NCBI RefSeq assembly: GCF_001299475.1
Contig: NZ_CYUJ01000003.1
Location: 190,409 to 254,408, forward strand
Source: Neofamilia massiliensis
GTDB lineage: Bacteria; Bacillota; Clostridia; Tissierellales; Peptoniphilaceae
Direction of reading: 5' to 3'
DNA: 64,000 nucleotides
The position numbers were made by a program, and so were the translations under genes. The notes under the pieces were generated by a model. It was not told where the DNA came from, did no database searches, and was given only the letters and a program-made list of their open reading frames with translations. Each line of letters starts with the position of its first letter. Position 1 is the first letter of the stretch. Shown in pieces: positions 1 through 9,146 of the stretch.

Positions 1-36
1 AATATTTTGTAACTTTTCATAATTATTTCACAAAAA

Positions 37-350
37 AGAGTAAACCTATAAGCCGTGTTCTGTGTTATCTAATCATTAATCTAGCCTTATTGTTGCCAAT
101 AAGTTCATGCGATCTACCATCTGACAATTGCTTGCCCCATTTGATCTTGCTCCAGGTGGGGTTTACATAGCCATATAATCATTTATATGCTGGTGAGCTC
201 TTACTTCACCTTTCCACCCTTACCTTATATAAATAAGGCGGTATATCTCTGTTGCACTAGCCTTAGGGTCACCCCTACTGGACGTTATCCAGCACCTATT
301 GTAGGAGCACGGACTTTCCTCACTTTAAGCGCGATTAGTCAGTTTACTCT
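37..350 (-). ncRNA. rnpB: RNase P RNA (catalytic subunit)
   Basis: Ribozyme subunit of RNase P, which removes the 5' leader of pre-tRNAs together with the RnpA protein. On the minus strand the 5' part carries the conserved core GAGGAAAGUCC followed by UGCUC (positions 300-325), and the 3' part carries the universal GGCUUAUAGG-type element (45-60). The two ends form helix P1: AGAGTAAAC at the 5' end pairs with GTTTACTCT at the 3' end. A run of six T follows P1 on the transcript side and may end transcription. It lies directly downstream of purD with its own promoter. Length is normal for the Firmicute type. Confidence 0.94.
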
Positions 351-356
351 TTCCAT

Positions 357-385
357 ATTATATTTTAAATCTCTTTTTTTATCAA
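357..385 (-). promoter_or_regulatory. rnpB promoter
   Basis: Minus-strand sigma-A type promoter: -35 TTGATA (380-385), 17-bp spacer, -10 TATAAT (357-362). The first base of the rnpB P1 helix lies seven bases after the -10, so transcription can start at the mature 5' end. It occupies the 39-bp gap between the purD stop and rnpB. Confidence 0.8.
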
Positions 386-389
386 GTCT

Positions 390-2042
390 TTATGATATTT
401 TTGTTGGAACGCCTAAAAGTTTTCCATCTGATCCTTGAAGAATTTCTAACAAGGCTCTTTTTAAATTTATAAAATCATTCTTATTAACTTCTTTGCTGCT
501 AGCAAGAACTAAAGACTTTTCTAAATACATATTTTCAAATTCAGCTTCTTTTTCTAAGTCAACTACTAGGGCCTTTTCAAAAGTTTTTTGTAAATCAAAG
601 GCTTTTAAGTTATAAAAAGATTTTTTATTTCCAGCTAAGGTCTTACAAAGGTCTTTTCCTTCTTCTTGATTTAAATTTTCGTAGTCGTATCTTGAGTAGA
701 CTTTTATTTTGCTTTTATCAATATTATTTTTTTCTAAAAGTTTTTCAATTTCCTCAAAATCTCCAAGGTCTTCTTCTATATAAAATCTTTGAACTTGAGG
801 TCCAATATCTGTTCTATAATACTTGCCTTCAAAATCAATTGTCTCTGCTGCTTTATAAGCTTTATTTATTGCTTCCTCAAAAGAATCTTCTATGGCAACT
901 ACTGAAAGAACTCTACCACCTGCTGTCACTAATTTATCATCTTCAAGTTTAGTTCCTGCATGATAAATTTTTACGCCTTCAAGTTGGTGAATGTTTGATA
1001 TTTCATAGCCTTTTTTGTAGCTTTCTGGGTATCCAGCTGATGCTAAAATCAAAGTTAAAACTTTTTTGTCATTAAAGACAAGATCGGCCTCAGCTAATTT
1101 GTCTTCGCTGGTTTTTATCATTAGGTCTAAAAGATCTGAATCCAGTCTATTTAAAATTGATTGGGTTTCAGGATCTCCAAAGCGAGTGTTAAATTCTAAA
1201 ACCTTAATGCCATCTGCTGTAATCATTAGGCCAATAAAAATAACTCCTCTAAAATCCATTTTATCTGCTTGGATCCCTTTTAGAAATGGATTTAGAATCT
1301 CTTCTTCAAGATCAGCTAAATATGGACTTGCTTGAATATTTGGGCTATAAGTTCCCATACCACCTGTATTTAGACCCTGGTCCTTGTCAAAAATATTTTT
1401 ATGATCCTTGGATGTTGGAAGCATTTTTATTGTGTGGTTGTCTACAAAGGCAATTAAACTCATTTCAAAGCCTTCGAGAAACTCTTCAATAATTACTTTC
1501 TTAATTCCATAGTCTCCAGTTTTTAAAATTCTCCTTAAGTACTTTTCTCCATCTGAAAGATTATCTACAATGAAAACTCCCTTACCTGCACAAAGACCAT
1601 CAGCTTTAATTACAGCCTTAGATGATTCGTCTAAAAGTTTTTTTGTAAAATCAATCGCCTGGTTAAGGTTTGATGTTTCTATATATTGACCAGTTGCAAT
1701 ATTATGTCTAACCATAAAGTCTTTGGCAAAGGCCTTAGAGCCTTCTAGCCTTGCACTTTCTTTTCTTGGTCCAAATATTTTTAGCCCCTTATCTTCAAAG
1801 ACATCAACTAGACCTAGGTTTAGTGGGTCTTCTGGACCGACAATAGTAAAGTCTATTTTATTTTTTTCTGCAAAAGCTACTAGGCCATCAAGGTCTGTAA
1901 CTTTTATATCTACATTTTCTCCTACTTTTCCAGTGCCGCCATTGCCTGGAGCAAAATATATTTTATCACACATGGGTGACTGGCTTATTTTTTCTCCAAT
2001 GGCATGTTCTCTTGCACCAGAACCGACAATTAAAATTTTCAT
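390..2042 (-). CDS. purD: Phosphoribosylamine-glycine ligase with an extra C-terminal PurS/PurL-N-like domain
   Basis: GAR synthetase, second step of purine biosynthesis: PRA + glycine + ATP gives GAR. The start chosen is the ATG before KILIVGSGAREHAIGEK, with GGAGGA upstream; a longer frame adds 23 residues that do not belong to the family. The ATP-grasp core is complete, with GPEDPL, KADGLCAGKGV, NTGGMGTYSP and LEFNTRFGDPE. The normal enzyme ends near residue 417, after the YYRTDIG motif. About 134 more residues follow, beginning VQRFYIEEDLGD; they align by eye with residues about 8-130 of the PurL in this window (ID..K.YSRYD against ID..KTYRLYD; LQKTFEKALVVDL against LQDSFDKYLCVNL). The gene is monocistronic with its own promoter. 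Function of the added domain is not known. Confidence 0.95.
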   Translation of the reverse strand: MKILIVGSGAREHAIGEKISQSPMCDKIYFAPGNGGTGKVGENVDIKVTDLDGLVAFAEKNKIDFTIVGPEDPLNLGLVDVFEDKGLKIFGPRKESARLEGSKAFAKDFMVRHNIATGQYIETSNLNQAIDFTKKLLDESSKAVIKADGLCAGKGVFIVDNLSDGEKYLRRILKTGDYGIKKVIIEEFLEGFEMSLIAFVDNHTIKMLPTSKDHKNIFDKDQGLNTGGMGTYSPNIQASPYLADLEEEILNPFLKGIQADKMDFRGVIFIGLMITADGIKVLEFNTRFGDPETQSILNRLDSDLLDLMIKTSEDKLAEADLVFNDKKVLTLILASAGYPESYKKGYEISNIHQLEGVKIYHAGTKLEDDKLVTAGGRVLSVVAIEDSFEEAINKAYKAAETIDFEGKYYRTDIGPQVQRFYIEEDLGDFEEIEKLLEKNNIDKSKIKVYSRYDYENLNQEEGKDLCKTLAGNKKSFYNLKAFDLQKTFEKALVVDLEKEAEFENMYLEKSLVLASSKEVNKNDFINLKRALLEILQGSDGKLLGVPTKIS

Positions 2043-2082
2043 AAGTCCTCCAAAAATTAACAAACAACTTTTTCTCTTTTTT

Positions 2083-2111
2083 ATTATAGCAAATATTATA
2101 AATCTCCTCAA
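2083..2111 (-). promoter_or_regulatory. purD promoter
   Basis: Minus strand: -35 TTGAGG (2106-2111), 17-bp spacer, extended -10 TGCTATAAT (TATAAT at 2083-2088). It gives a leader of about 35 nt with no obvious riboswitch before the GGAGGA ribosome binding site. Confidence 0.7.
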
Positions 2112-2130
2112 TACAAGGACTAGATTAATA

Positions 2131-2160
2131 AAATAAAAAAGCCTGGCCTAAACCAAGCTT
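2131..2160 (-). terminator. Terminator of the dgt-dnaG-rpoD-trmK-nif3 operon
   Basis: On the minus strand AAGCTTGG and CCAGGCTT form an 8-bp stem (one G-U pair) followed by TTTTTTATTTT. It lies just after the nif3 stop and before the purD promoter. Confidence 0.8.
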
Positions 2161-2174
2161 TGTGCAAGTAAGAT

Positions 2175-2936
2175 TTAAAAAAATACTGGATCTGTAAAAA
2201 TATCTACAGATAAGTCTTTAAATTCTTCTTCAATTAAATTTTTCATGGAATAGAGGACTGGAAATTCTGATTGAAAATGACCTAGGTCTACTAATAGCAA
2301 GTCTTCTTCATAAGCTAATTGACCATCGTGATGTTTAATATCTGCTGTTATTAAAACGTCACAGCCTAGGGCCTTGGCAATTTTTATTCCAAAGGCACCT
2401 GATCCGCCAATAAAGGCTAGCTTTTTAATATTGTCCTTACTTCTGCCATAGATTTTATAGTCTTTGAAATTTTTATCTAAAACCTTTTTAAAATCTCCAA
2501 GAGAAACTTCTTCTATCTCTCCTACAGTTCCAATTTCATCTTCAAAGTACTGGGATATGTTTTCTAACTTTTTAAGTGGAAACTTTTCTGCTAGAGCATA
2601 ATTAACTCCACCTACAGCCTTGTCTAAGTTAGTGTGGGCTGAGTAAACAGTGATTGAATTGTCAATTAGTTTTTTTATTAAAGCTCCCTTATAAGTTCCA
2701 ATGTCAATCTTCTTAATCTCATTAAAGAAAAATGGATGGTGGCAGAGAATTAAATTTTTTCCCTCTACTAAAGCCTTATCAACTGCTCGATCTGTTAGGT
2801 CCATAGAAAGCAAAACTCCCTTAAGGTCAGCTTGTTTATCTCCTAATTGCAGGCCACAGTTGTCCCAATCTTCTTGGGTATTTAAGGGTGCAATGGCTTC
2901 TATATAATCTATAAGTTCTGAAATTTTAATAGTCAT
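2175..2936 (-). CDS. Nif3-like dinuclear metal centre hexameric protein (YqfO family)
   Basis: Member of the Nif3/YbgI/YqfO family, annotated by homology as GTP cyclohydrolase 1 type 2-like; the physiological reaction is unsettled. Metal-ligand motifs are visible: LCHHPFFF near residue 66, SAHTNLD near residue 100, and the C-terminal GHFQSE. At 253 residues it is the short form and lacks the PII-like insert of the roughly 370-residue Bacillus version. Its start overlaps the trmK stop by 11 bp, so the two are probably translationally coupled, as in the sigA-yqfN-yqfO order of B. subtilis. Confidence 0.88.
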   Translation of the reverse strand: MTIKISELIDYIEAIAPLNTQEDWDNCGLQLGDKQADLKGVLLSMDLTDRAVDKALVEGKNLILCHHPFFFNEIKKIDIGTYKGALIKKLIDNSITVYSAHTNLDKAVGGVNYALAEKFPLKKLENISQYFEDEIGTVGEIEEVSLGDFKKVLDKNFKDYKIYGRSKDNIKKLAFIGGSGAFGIKIAKALGCDVLITADIKHHDGQLAYEEDLLLVDLGHFQSEFPVLYSMKNLIEEEFKDLSVDIFTDPVFF

Positions 2937-3618
2937 CTAATAGCTCCTTATAAAGTTTAGCTTGTCTTTCTAAGTTTTCTCTTCTCTTTATGGCCTTTAT
3001 ACTTTGTGACTGGCTGGCCTTTTTTATATAATTTTCAGTTTTTTCTAAAAGATGCTCCAAATATTCTTTTAGCACTGGATCTTTTTCTTCTAAAAGATTT
3101 TTAGCAAAATAGTAGTCACAGCTAGATCCTAAATCTTTACCAGGAATAAATTTCATTATTTCATAAAATTTATTTTTATCTCTGACTATGGCTTCTTTTG
3201 TGATTTTAAAACCATTTGCTACTAAATATTTTCTAACTTGGTCTCTTTGGGTCATTGGTTGCAGGATTAGAGTTTTATCCTTCACTAAGTCAAAGGACTC
3301 CTGAAGAATTTTTATAATTAAGTCTCCGCCCATGCCTGCTATAATAACTAGGTCAAAGTCCTTGTCTCTAAGGGGGACAAGGCCGTCGCCTAAAAGAGAA
3401 ATAACTCTTTGGTCATTGCCTCTGTTGTAGGCAAATCTCTCATTTTTTCTCAAAGATGGCTCAGAAATATCAGTGGCATAAACTTTTTTTGCTAAATTTT
3501 CTTCTACTAAATAGTTTGCTACATACCCATGGTCGCAACCAACATCTACTACTATGTCAGCTTTTCCAACTAAATCAACAATTGCACTAAGTCTTTGGTC
3601 TAAAATAAGTTTTTTCAT
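2926..3618 (-). CDS. trmK: tRNA (adenine22-N1)-methyltransferase
   Basis: SAM-dependent methyltransferase of the TrmK (YqfN) family, which makes m1A22 in tRNA in Gram-positive bacteria. The SAM-binding motif I is DVGCDHGYVANYL (residues about 25-37). ATDISEPSLRKN follows as motif II, and LVIIAGMGG carries the family signature. The C-terminal region (about residues 160-230) is helical and charged, as in YqfN. It lies 15 bp after rpoD and overlaps nif3, an order shared with many Firmicutes. Confidence 0.93.
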   Translation of the reverse strand: MKKLILDQRLSAIVDLVGKADIVVDVGCDHGYVANYLVEENLAKKVYATDISEPSLRKNERFAYNRGNDQRVISLLGDGLVPLRDKDFDLVIIAGMGGDLIIKILQESFDLVKDKTLILQPMTQRDQVRKYLVANGFKITKEAIVRDKNKFYEIMKFIPGKDLGSSCDYYFAKNLLEEKDPVLKEYLEHLLEKTENYIKKASQSQSIKAIKRRENLERQAKLYKELLDDY

Positions 3619-3633
3619 TATTCTAAATAATTT

Positions 3634-4770
3634 TTATTCTAAATAGTCTTTTAGTTTTTTGCTTCTGCTAGGATGTCTTAACTTTCTTAGGGCCTTGGCT
3701 TCTATTTGTCTTATTCTCTCTCTAGTTACGTCAAATTCCTTGCCAACTTCTTCTAGAGTTCTAGACCTGCCATCTTCTAGACCAAATCTTAAAATTAAAA
3801 CCTTCTTTTCCCTTTCATTTAAAGTATCCAAAACTTCTGTAAGTTGTTCTTTCAAAAGTGTAAAAGAAGCAGCATCTGATGGCGAAACTATTTCATCATC
3901 TGGAATAAAGTCTCCAAGATGAGAGTCTTCTTCTTCACCAATTGGTGTTTCTAGAGAAACTGGTTCTTGGGCAATTTTTAAAATCTCATGAACCTTGGCT
4001 TCGTCTATGCCCATTTCCTTGGCAATTTCTTCTGGAAGTGGGTCTCTTCCAAGTTTTACTATAAGTTTTCTTTGGGTTCTAACTAACTTATTAATAGTTT
4101 CAACCATGTGAACTGGTATCCTAATAGTCCTAGCTTGGTCGGCAATGGCCCTAGTTATAGCCTGTCTTATCCACCAAGTTGCATAAGTTGAAAACTTAAA
4201 GCCTTTTCTGTAATCAAATTTTTCTACAGCCTTCATTAGACCAAGATTTCCCTCTTGGATTAGGTCTAAGAACATCATGCCCCTGCCTACATATCTCTTT
4301 GCTATAGAGACAACAAGTCTTAGGTTGGCTTCAGCTAGTCTTTGTTTGGCAAATTGGTCACCTGCTTCAATAGCCTTGGCAAGTTTAACTTCTTCTTCTG
4401 CAGTAAGCAAATCGACTTTTCCAATTTCCTTTAAATACATTCTGACAGGGTCATCTACAGAAATACCTGCAGGAACAGACAAGTCTTCGTCTTCGATATT
4501 TATTTCTTCATCATCTTCGTCATCTATATCAGCATCGACGTCAATATCGTCTTCTTCAGCTTCATTTTCTGTCATTACATCTATATGTGCTTTTTCTAAT
4601 CTTTCATAAACAGAGTTTATTTGTTCAGCGTCTATGTCTTCTTGGTCTTCGTAGGCCTTGGCTACATCTTCATAGGTCAAGTAGCCCTTGCCCTTGCCTG
4701 CCTTAATAAGTTCTTCTAAAACTTCTCCTAGTTCTCTGTTCTCTTCAAGTAATTCTTTCGTATCTGTCAT
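3634..4770 (-). CDS. rpoD: Primary sigma factor of RNA polymerase (sigma-70/SigA)
   Basis: Housekeeping sigma factor that directs RNA polymerase to the TTGACA/TATAAT promoters seen in this window. A short region 1.1 is followed by a strongly acidic linker (residues about 70-95). Region 1.2 contains [13 protein letters not shown]. Region 2 contains [15 protein letters not shown], the -10-binding [10 protein letters not shown] and [15 protein letters not shown]. Region 3 starts at [12 protein letters not shown]. Region 4 carries [20 protein letters not shown], the -35-binding helix-turn-helix. The length, 378 residues, matches Firmicute SigA. It lies 25 bp downstream of dnaG, the classical macromolecular-synthesis pairing. 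Confidence 0.98.
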   Translation of the reverse strand: MTDTKELLEENRELGEVLEELIKAGKGKGYLTYEDVAKAYEDQEDIDAEQINSVYERLEKAHIDVMTENEAEEDDIDVDADIDDEDDEEINIEDEDLSVPAGISVDDPVRMYLKEIGKVDLLTAEEEVKLAKAIEAGDQFAKQRLAEANLRLVVSIAKRYVGRGMMFLDLIQEGNLGLMKAVEKFDYRKGFKFSTYATWWIRQAITRAIADQARTIRIPVHMVETINKLVRTQRKLIVKLGRDPLPEEIAKEMGIDEAKVHEILKIAQEPVSLETPIGEEEDSHLGDFIPDDEIVSPSDAASFTLLKEQLTEVLDTLNEREKKVLILRFGLEDGRSRTLEEVGKEFDVTRERIRQIEAKALRKLRHPSRSKKLKDYLE

Positions 4771-4795
4771 AGTATCCCCTCGCTTTAATCTAAGA

Positions 4796-6574
4796 CTACA
4801 AATTTATATTTATAAGCTTGTTTATTAGGTCATTTAAAAGTTCAACTTCATCTGGACTTTTATTTTTTTTTGCTTCTAATATTCTAATTCTCTCTACAAT
4901 ATCTCTTCTAGAATTAATAGAGTCTGTTTCTATTAACCTGTCAATCATTTCTTGAACTAGTTGTTTTTTGTCTATTTTTTCAAATTCTAAAACGTCCTTA
5001 GATAATTCGGTATATAAAAACTCATCAATTATATAATTATTTCTCAAATATTGCAAGACTGTATCCTTGTCTAAGTTTTCTTCTTCATCAAAGCTAGACT
5101 TAATAGATTGGTAAACCTCTTTTAGTTTTTTGTTGTCAATCATAGAGGCATCTAAGGTCTTTGAAAACTCTAAAAAAAGCTCCTTGTCGTCCATCATTAG
5201 CTTAAAAATTTCTATAATATCCTTGTCTTTTTGAGACAAGTTAATTTTTTCAGGCCTCTTTGTTGGCTTAACATTATTTATCCTAGGCTGCTTGCCTTTG
5301 CCAGCAAAAATTTCCGCCTTTATAGCATCTACTGAAATGTCAAAGTCTTTTGATAGTTTTTTTATCTGTAATTCTCTTTCTATTGGACTTTTTATAGTCT
5401 TTATAATGTCTCCAATGTATTTAATCAACTTCACCTGGTCGTCAATTTCATTTAGATTTAAGCTGTCCTTGTAGTCGTCAATTAAAAAATTGTAACCTGA
5501 TTTGGCCCCTTTAAGTTGGCTTTCATATTGGATAGGACCTTCTTCTTGAATAAATGAATCTGGGTCTAGGTCTCTAGGTAATAAGACTACAGATGCGTCC
5601 CAATCTAAAGAATGCAGAACCTTTAAGGCTCTTTTTATGGCAGTCCTTCCTGCCTGGTCTCCGTCATAGGATATATATAAGTTGTCTGTGTACTTTCTCA
5701 AAAGTCTGGCCTGGTCAGGAGTAAAAGCTGTTCCCAAGGAGGCAACTGATCCCTTAATTCCAGCTAGGTCTAAGGCTATTACATCAATATAACCCTCGCA
5801 CAAAATTAGCCTGTCTAGCTTTTTGTGTTTCTCCATTCTATTTAGGCCATAAATTGTCCTGCCCTTGTTATAAATTGGCGAATCTGCTGTATTTATATAC
5901 TTGGGCATTTCATCACCCATAGCCCTGGCACCAAAACCTAAAACCCTGGACTTGGTGTCAATAATTGGAAAGATAATTCTATTTTTGTAAAAATCATAAT
6001 ATGATCCAGACTTATTTTTTCCAATTAAACCAGCTTTAAAGGCAAGTTCAAGGTCATAACCTTGAGCTTTTAAATAACTTACTAGGTCATCCCAAGAATT
6101 TTTTGCATAACCTAGGCCAAATCTTTTAATTCCACCTGGTCCAATATTTCTATTTTTTAAATACCTTAATGGTTCTTTGGCTACTCTTAGGTTTTTCATA
6201 TAATAGGCGGCTACATCTCTAGTCATTGTATACATTTCGTCCATCATATCCTGATAAGAGTTGTCAATGTTTCCTTTTGACTTAATTTCTACTCCGTATT
6301 GGTCTCCTAGCCTTTGGCAGGCTTCTGGAAATGATAGGCCTTCCATTTTCATAACAAAGCTAATCACATTTCCTCCTTCGCCACAGCCAAAACACTTGTA
6401 GATTTTCTTTTGAGGAGAAACTGTAAAGGATGGAGTTTTTTCACCATGAAAAGGACAAAGGCCCTTATAATTTGCTCCAGCTTTTTTTAAATCCATATAC
6501 TGAGAAATTACATCGACTATGTCTGCCCTATCTCTAATTTCTTCTAAAGTTCTATCATCTATAAAATAAGCCAT
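4796..6574 (-). CDS. dnaG: DNA primase
   Basis: Synthesises RNA primers at the replication fork and binds the DnaB/DnaC helicase through its C-terminus. The N-terminal CHC2 zinc finger is seen as [11 protein letters not shown]...CFGCGEGG (residues about 41-66). The TOPRIM catalytic core has [11 protein letters not shown] (metal-binding Glu) and YDGDQAGR (DxD-type). The last 150 or so residues are helical and poorly conserved, as expected for the helicase-binding domain. The length, 592 residues, is normal. It lies 9 bp after dgt and 25 bp before rpoD. Confidence 0.97.
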   Translation of the reverse strand: MAYFIDDRTLEEIRDRADIVDVISQYMDLKKAGANYKGLCPFHGEKTPSFTVSPQKKIYKCFGCGEGGNVISFVMKMEGLSFPEACQRLGDQYGVEIKSKGNIDNSYQDMMDEMYTMTRDVAAYYMKNLRVAKEPLRYLKNRNIGPGGIKRFGLGYAKNSWDDLVSYLKAQGYDLELAFKAGLIGKNKSGSYYDFYKNRIIFPIIDTKSRVLGFGARAMGDEMPKYINTADSPIYNKGRTIYGLNRMEKHKKLDRLILCEGYIDVIALDLAGIKGSVASLGTAFTPDQARLLRKYTDNLYISYDGDQAGRTAIKRALKVLHSLDWDASVVLLPRDLDPDSFIQEEGPIQYESQLKGAKSGYNFLIDDYKDSLNLNEIDDQVKLIKYIGDIIKTIKSPIERELQIKKLSKDFDISVDAIKAEIFAGKGKQPRINNVKPTKRPEKINLSQKDKDIIEIFKLMMDDKELFLEFSKTLDASMIDNKKLKEVYQSIKSSFDEEENLDKDTVLQYLRNNYIIDEFLYTELSKDVLEFEKIDKKQLVQEMIDRLIETDSINSRRDIVERIRILEAKKNKSPDEVELLNDLINKLININL

Positions 6575-6583
6575 AAAAACATC

Positions 6584-7594
6584 CTATTTCCACATTTTCG
6601 GTTCATAAATTTCTTTCCAAATTTTTATTACAAAGGTGTCTGTCATTCCTGATATATAATCACAAACAATATCTTCGTCACTTGCGTCTAAATTTTTATA
6701 AATGTCTAGATGGTGTTTGGGTATTCTGCTCAAGTCCTTGTAATAATAATGATAAAGCTCTGTAAGTATATGACTGATTTTATCTTCTTCGCTTTTTACA
6801 AGAGGATTAAGATAGACATTTTCAAACATAAACTTTCTAAGGCCGTTCATTGCTTCTAGAACATGGTCACTCATTGTTATCTTTTTCTTATCCTGAGAAG
6901 AATAAATTAAGTCCTTAATCATAGTGTCAATTCTCTTTGAATGACTTTGGCCTAGAACTTCAATGTATCCCTTTGGAATTTGCTCTAAAGAAATTACTCC
7001 TGCCCTAATTGAATCGTCAATGTCGTGGTTCAAGTAAGCAATTCTATCTGCAAATTTTAATAGCTCTCCTTCTAAGGTTGCTGCCTTGTTAGTGCCTGAA
7101 TGATTTCTAATGCCATCTATAACTTCTGCAGTTAAATTTAGTCCTTGGCCTGCCCTTCTTTGTTCTAAATATTTTACTATTCTCACACTTTGTTCGTAAT
7201 GTTTAAAGCCTCCTGGATGAAGCCTATTTAAAACTTCTTCTCCTGAGTGGCCAAAAGGAGTGTGGCCTAGGTCATGACCAAGAGAAATTGCCTCTGCCAA
7301 GTCTTCGTTTAATTTTAAGGCCCTGGCCATAGTCCTACAAATTTGAGAAACTTCTAGGGTATGGGTAAGTCTAGTCCTATAATGGTCTTGTTCAGGAGCG
7401 ATAAAAACTTGGGTCTTGTGCTTTAATCTTCTAAAGGCCTTTGAATGTAAAATCCTATCCCTGTCTCTTTGAAAGGCAGTTCTAATTTCTGATTCTTCTT
7501 CATAAACCTCTCTGCCTAAAGAGTTTTTAGAAAGGCTGGCCCATTTAGATAAGTTTTGTTCTTCTAGGTTTTCAATTTCTTCTCTAATGTTCAA
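6584..7594 (-). CDS. dgt: dGTPase-like HD-domain nucleotide triphosphohydrolase
   Basis: HD-superfamily deoxyguanosinetriphosphate triphosphohydrolase-like protein; related enzymes remove triphosphate from dNTPs and control dNTP pools. HD motifs: FRRLKHKTQVF and RTRLTHTLEVSQI, then GHDLGHTPFGHSGE, then a later HD in YLNHDIDD. A GTG frame starts four codons upstream, but a TTG codon giving MNIREEIENLEEQN lies 8 bases after AGGTGG and is preferred. It is the first gene of the dgt-dnaG-rpoD operon. The true substrate cannot be read from sequence. Confidence 0.88.
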   Translation of the reverse strand: MNIREEIENLEEQNLSKWASLSKNSLGREVYEEESEIRTAFQRDRDRILHSKAFRRLKHKTQVFIAPEQDHYRTRLTHTLEVSQICRTMARALKLNEDLAEAISLGHDLGHTPFGHSGEEVLNRLHPGGFKHYEQSVRIVKYLEQRRAGQGLNLTAEVIDGIRNHSGTNKAATLEGELLKFADRIAYLNHDIDDSIRAGVISLEQIPKGYIEVLGQSHSKRIDTMIKDLIYSSQDKKKITMSDHVLEAMNGLRKFMFENVYLNPLVKSEEDKISHILTELYHYYYKDLSRIPKHHLDIYKNLDASDEDIVCDYISGMTDTFVIKIWKEIYEPKMWK

Positions 7595-7622
7595 TATAAT
7601 CACCACCTATAAGTCCTACTTA

Positions 7623-7650
7623 CTTATACCCTATATGTCCATGTATGTAA
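7623..7650 (-). promoter_or_regulatory. Candidate promoter of the dgt-dnaG-rpoD operon
   Basis: Minus strand: -35 TTACAT (7645-7650), 16-bp spacer, -10 TATAAG (7623-7628). It lies between the upstream terminator and the dgt ribosome binding site. The match is moderate. Confidence 0.4.
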
Positions 7651-7652
7651 CT

Positions 7653-7680
7653 AAAAAAAGACCACAATGTGTGGCCTTTT
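7653..7680 (-). terminator. Terminator of the ybeY-to-PPDK-regulator operon
   Basis: Minus strand: AAGGCCACA / TGTGGTCTT stem with a 3-4 base loop, followed by seven T. It begins 5 bp after the stop of the PPDK regulator gene. Confidence 0.85.
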
Positions 7681-7684
7681 ATCT

Positions 7685-8500
7685 TTATTCACCAAAGTTT
7701 TCTTTCATGTGATCTATTATTATTCCAGCTGTCTCTTCAATAGACTTGTTAGTTACATCAATTACTAAACATCCTAGGTCCTTCATGATTTTTTTTGAAT
7801 AATCTAATTCTTCTTCAATCCTGTCTAGAGATGAATAACTAGCACTTGAAGAAAGTCCAAGGGTCTTTAGTCGTTCTTCTCTAATTGCATTTATCTTATA
7901 AGGATTGGCGATTAATCCAATGACCCTTCTCTTATCTTTTTTGTAAACTTCATCTGGAACAGGAACCTCTGGCACAAGTGGAATATTTGCAACTTTAAAG
8001 TGTTTGTTGGCTAAATAAATTGAAAGTGGTGTTTTTGAAGTTCTAGAAATTCCAACTAAACATATATCTGCATTCTTGGCTCCTCTTGGGTCCTTGCCGT
8101 CGTCATAAGTTACTGCAAATTCTATACACTCAACTTTTTTAAAATAGTTTTCGTCTAACCTTCTTATTAAACCAGGTTCTCTAAGAGGAGCTTCTTTAAG
8201 AACTTTTTCCATAGCATCTAAAGGTGGTCCCATTACATCAACTAGGGCTACATTTAATTCCTCAGCCTTGTCTTGGATAAATTTTCTGGTTTTTTCTTCT
8301 ACAGTTGTATAAACTACCATAGAATTTTCTTCCTTGGCAGCCTCGTATAAAATTGGTTCAATCATTCCAATTGAATTGTGGTAGGGAAATCTTTTTATTT
8401 CATAATCATCTAAGTCAAATTGTCTAATTGCTGCCTTGGCTATTTGTTCTCCAGTTTCTCCTATAGAATCTGATAATACATAAATTTTTAAATATTTCAT
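7685..8500 (-). CDS. yqfL: Putative pyruvate, phosphate dikinase regulatory protein (bifunctional kinase/pyrophosphorylase, DUF299)
   Basis: The family includes the ADP-dependent kinase/Pi-dependent pyrophosphorylase that switches PPDK off and on by phosphorylating an active-site threonine. The nucleotide-binding loop appears as GISRTSKTPLSIYLAN (residues about 149-164). The N-terminus YVLSDSIGETGEQIAKA is typical, as is the 271-residue length. Its start overlaps the stop of the CcpN-like gene by 4 bp; the same pairing (yqzB-yqfL) occurs in B. subtilis, where CcpN controls gluconeogenesis. The target (PPDK or PEP synthase) is not in this window. Confidence 0.9.
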   Translation of the reverse strand: MKYLKIYVLSDSIGETGEQIAKAAIRQFDLDDYEIKRFPYHNSIGMIEPILYEAAKEENSMVVYTTVEEKTRKFIQDKAEELNVALVDVMGPPLDAMEKVLKEAPLREPGLIRRLDENYFKKVECIEFAVTYDDGKDPRGAKNADICLVGISRTSKTPLSIYLANKHFKVANIPLVPEVPVPDEVYKKDKRRVIGLIANPYKINAIREERLKTLGLSSSASYSSLDRIEEELDYSKKIMKDLGCLVIDVTNKSIEETAGIIIDHMKENFGE

Positions 8501-9135
8501 AATAATTCCTCACCATCATAATTGTAGCCCATTTTTACAAAAAGGCTGGTAATATTTGTTTTAGTAACCCTGCCTACAACTTTTATTCCACTAGCTGTCC
8601 TTTCAATAACTGGAACTCCATCAATATGAGAATTTACAATTTTCTTTGCACACTCGTAAACAGATGTAGTTCTTTCAACTGATTTTATATTTGGCATCTT
8701 TGTCATAATTGACTTTATTGGAGTCGTTTTTATATCAAGGTCGCTAATGGCTGCTTTCAAAAGGTCCTTTCTCGAAACAACACCAACTAAGGACGAGTCT
8801 TTAGTTATATAAATGCTGCTAACATTTTCTAAAAACAAAAACACAATAGTGTCATAAATTGAGACAAAGTCTTCAACTATAACTGGCATGCTCATAATGT
8901 TTTCAACTGCATAGTATTTTAATACCTCAGTGAAAACTATGTAATTTTTACTTCCCTGATAATAATAGCCAAATTTTTCATTAAAGGCTATTACGCTAAG
9001 GTTTTCTAACAAGGCCAAGTCAGATTCTAGATCTGACTTTGGCACTTGTAGTTTATCGGCTATTTCATTTTCAGATAGCCTTCCTTCTTCTTTTAATAAG
9101 TTAATAATTCGCTCTTGCTTTTTATTAAAGTTCAA
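8497..9135 (-). CDS. ccpN: CcpN-like transcriptional repressor (HTH + two CBS domains)
   Basis: An N-terminal winged helix (residues about 1-65, KKQERIINLLKEEGRLSENEIADKL) is followed by two CBS modules (about 75-205, with MPVIVEDFVSIYDT and SRKDLLKAA). CBS pairs bind adenine nucleotides. B. subtilis CcpN represses gluconeogenic genes in an energy-dependent way, and this protein has the same architecture, size and genomic position beside yqfL. It lies 12 bp after glyS. Orthology is well supported by synteny; the regulon is inferred. Confidence 0.82.
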   Translation of the reverse strand: MNFNKKQERIINLLKEEGRLSENEIADKLQVPKSDLESDLALLENLSVIAFNEKFGYYYQGSKNYIVFTEVLKYYAVENIMSMPVIVEDFVSIYDTIVFLFLENVSSIYITKDSSLVGVVSRKDLLKAAISDLDIKTTPIKSIMTKMPNIKSVERTTSVYECAKKIVNSHIDGVPVIERTASGIKVVGRVTKTNITSLFVKMGYNYDGEELL

Positions 9136-9146
9136 CTTGAGACTCC

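Noticed and set aside
187-438. 83-codon plus-strand frame at the left end
   Set aside because: It lies across rnpB and the end of purD on the opposite strand, with no ribosome binding site or family resemblance.
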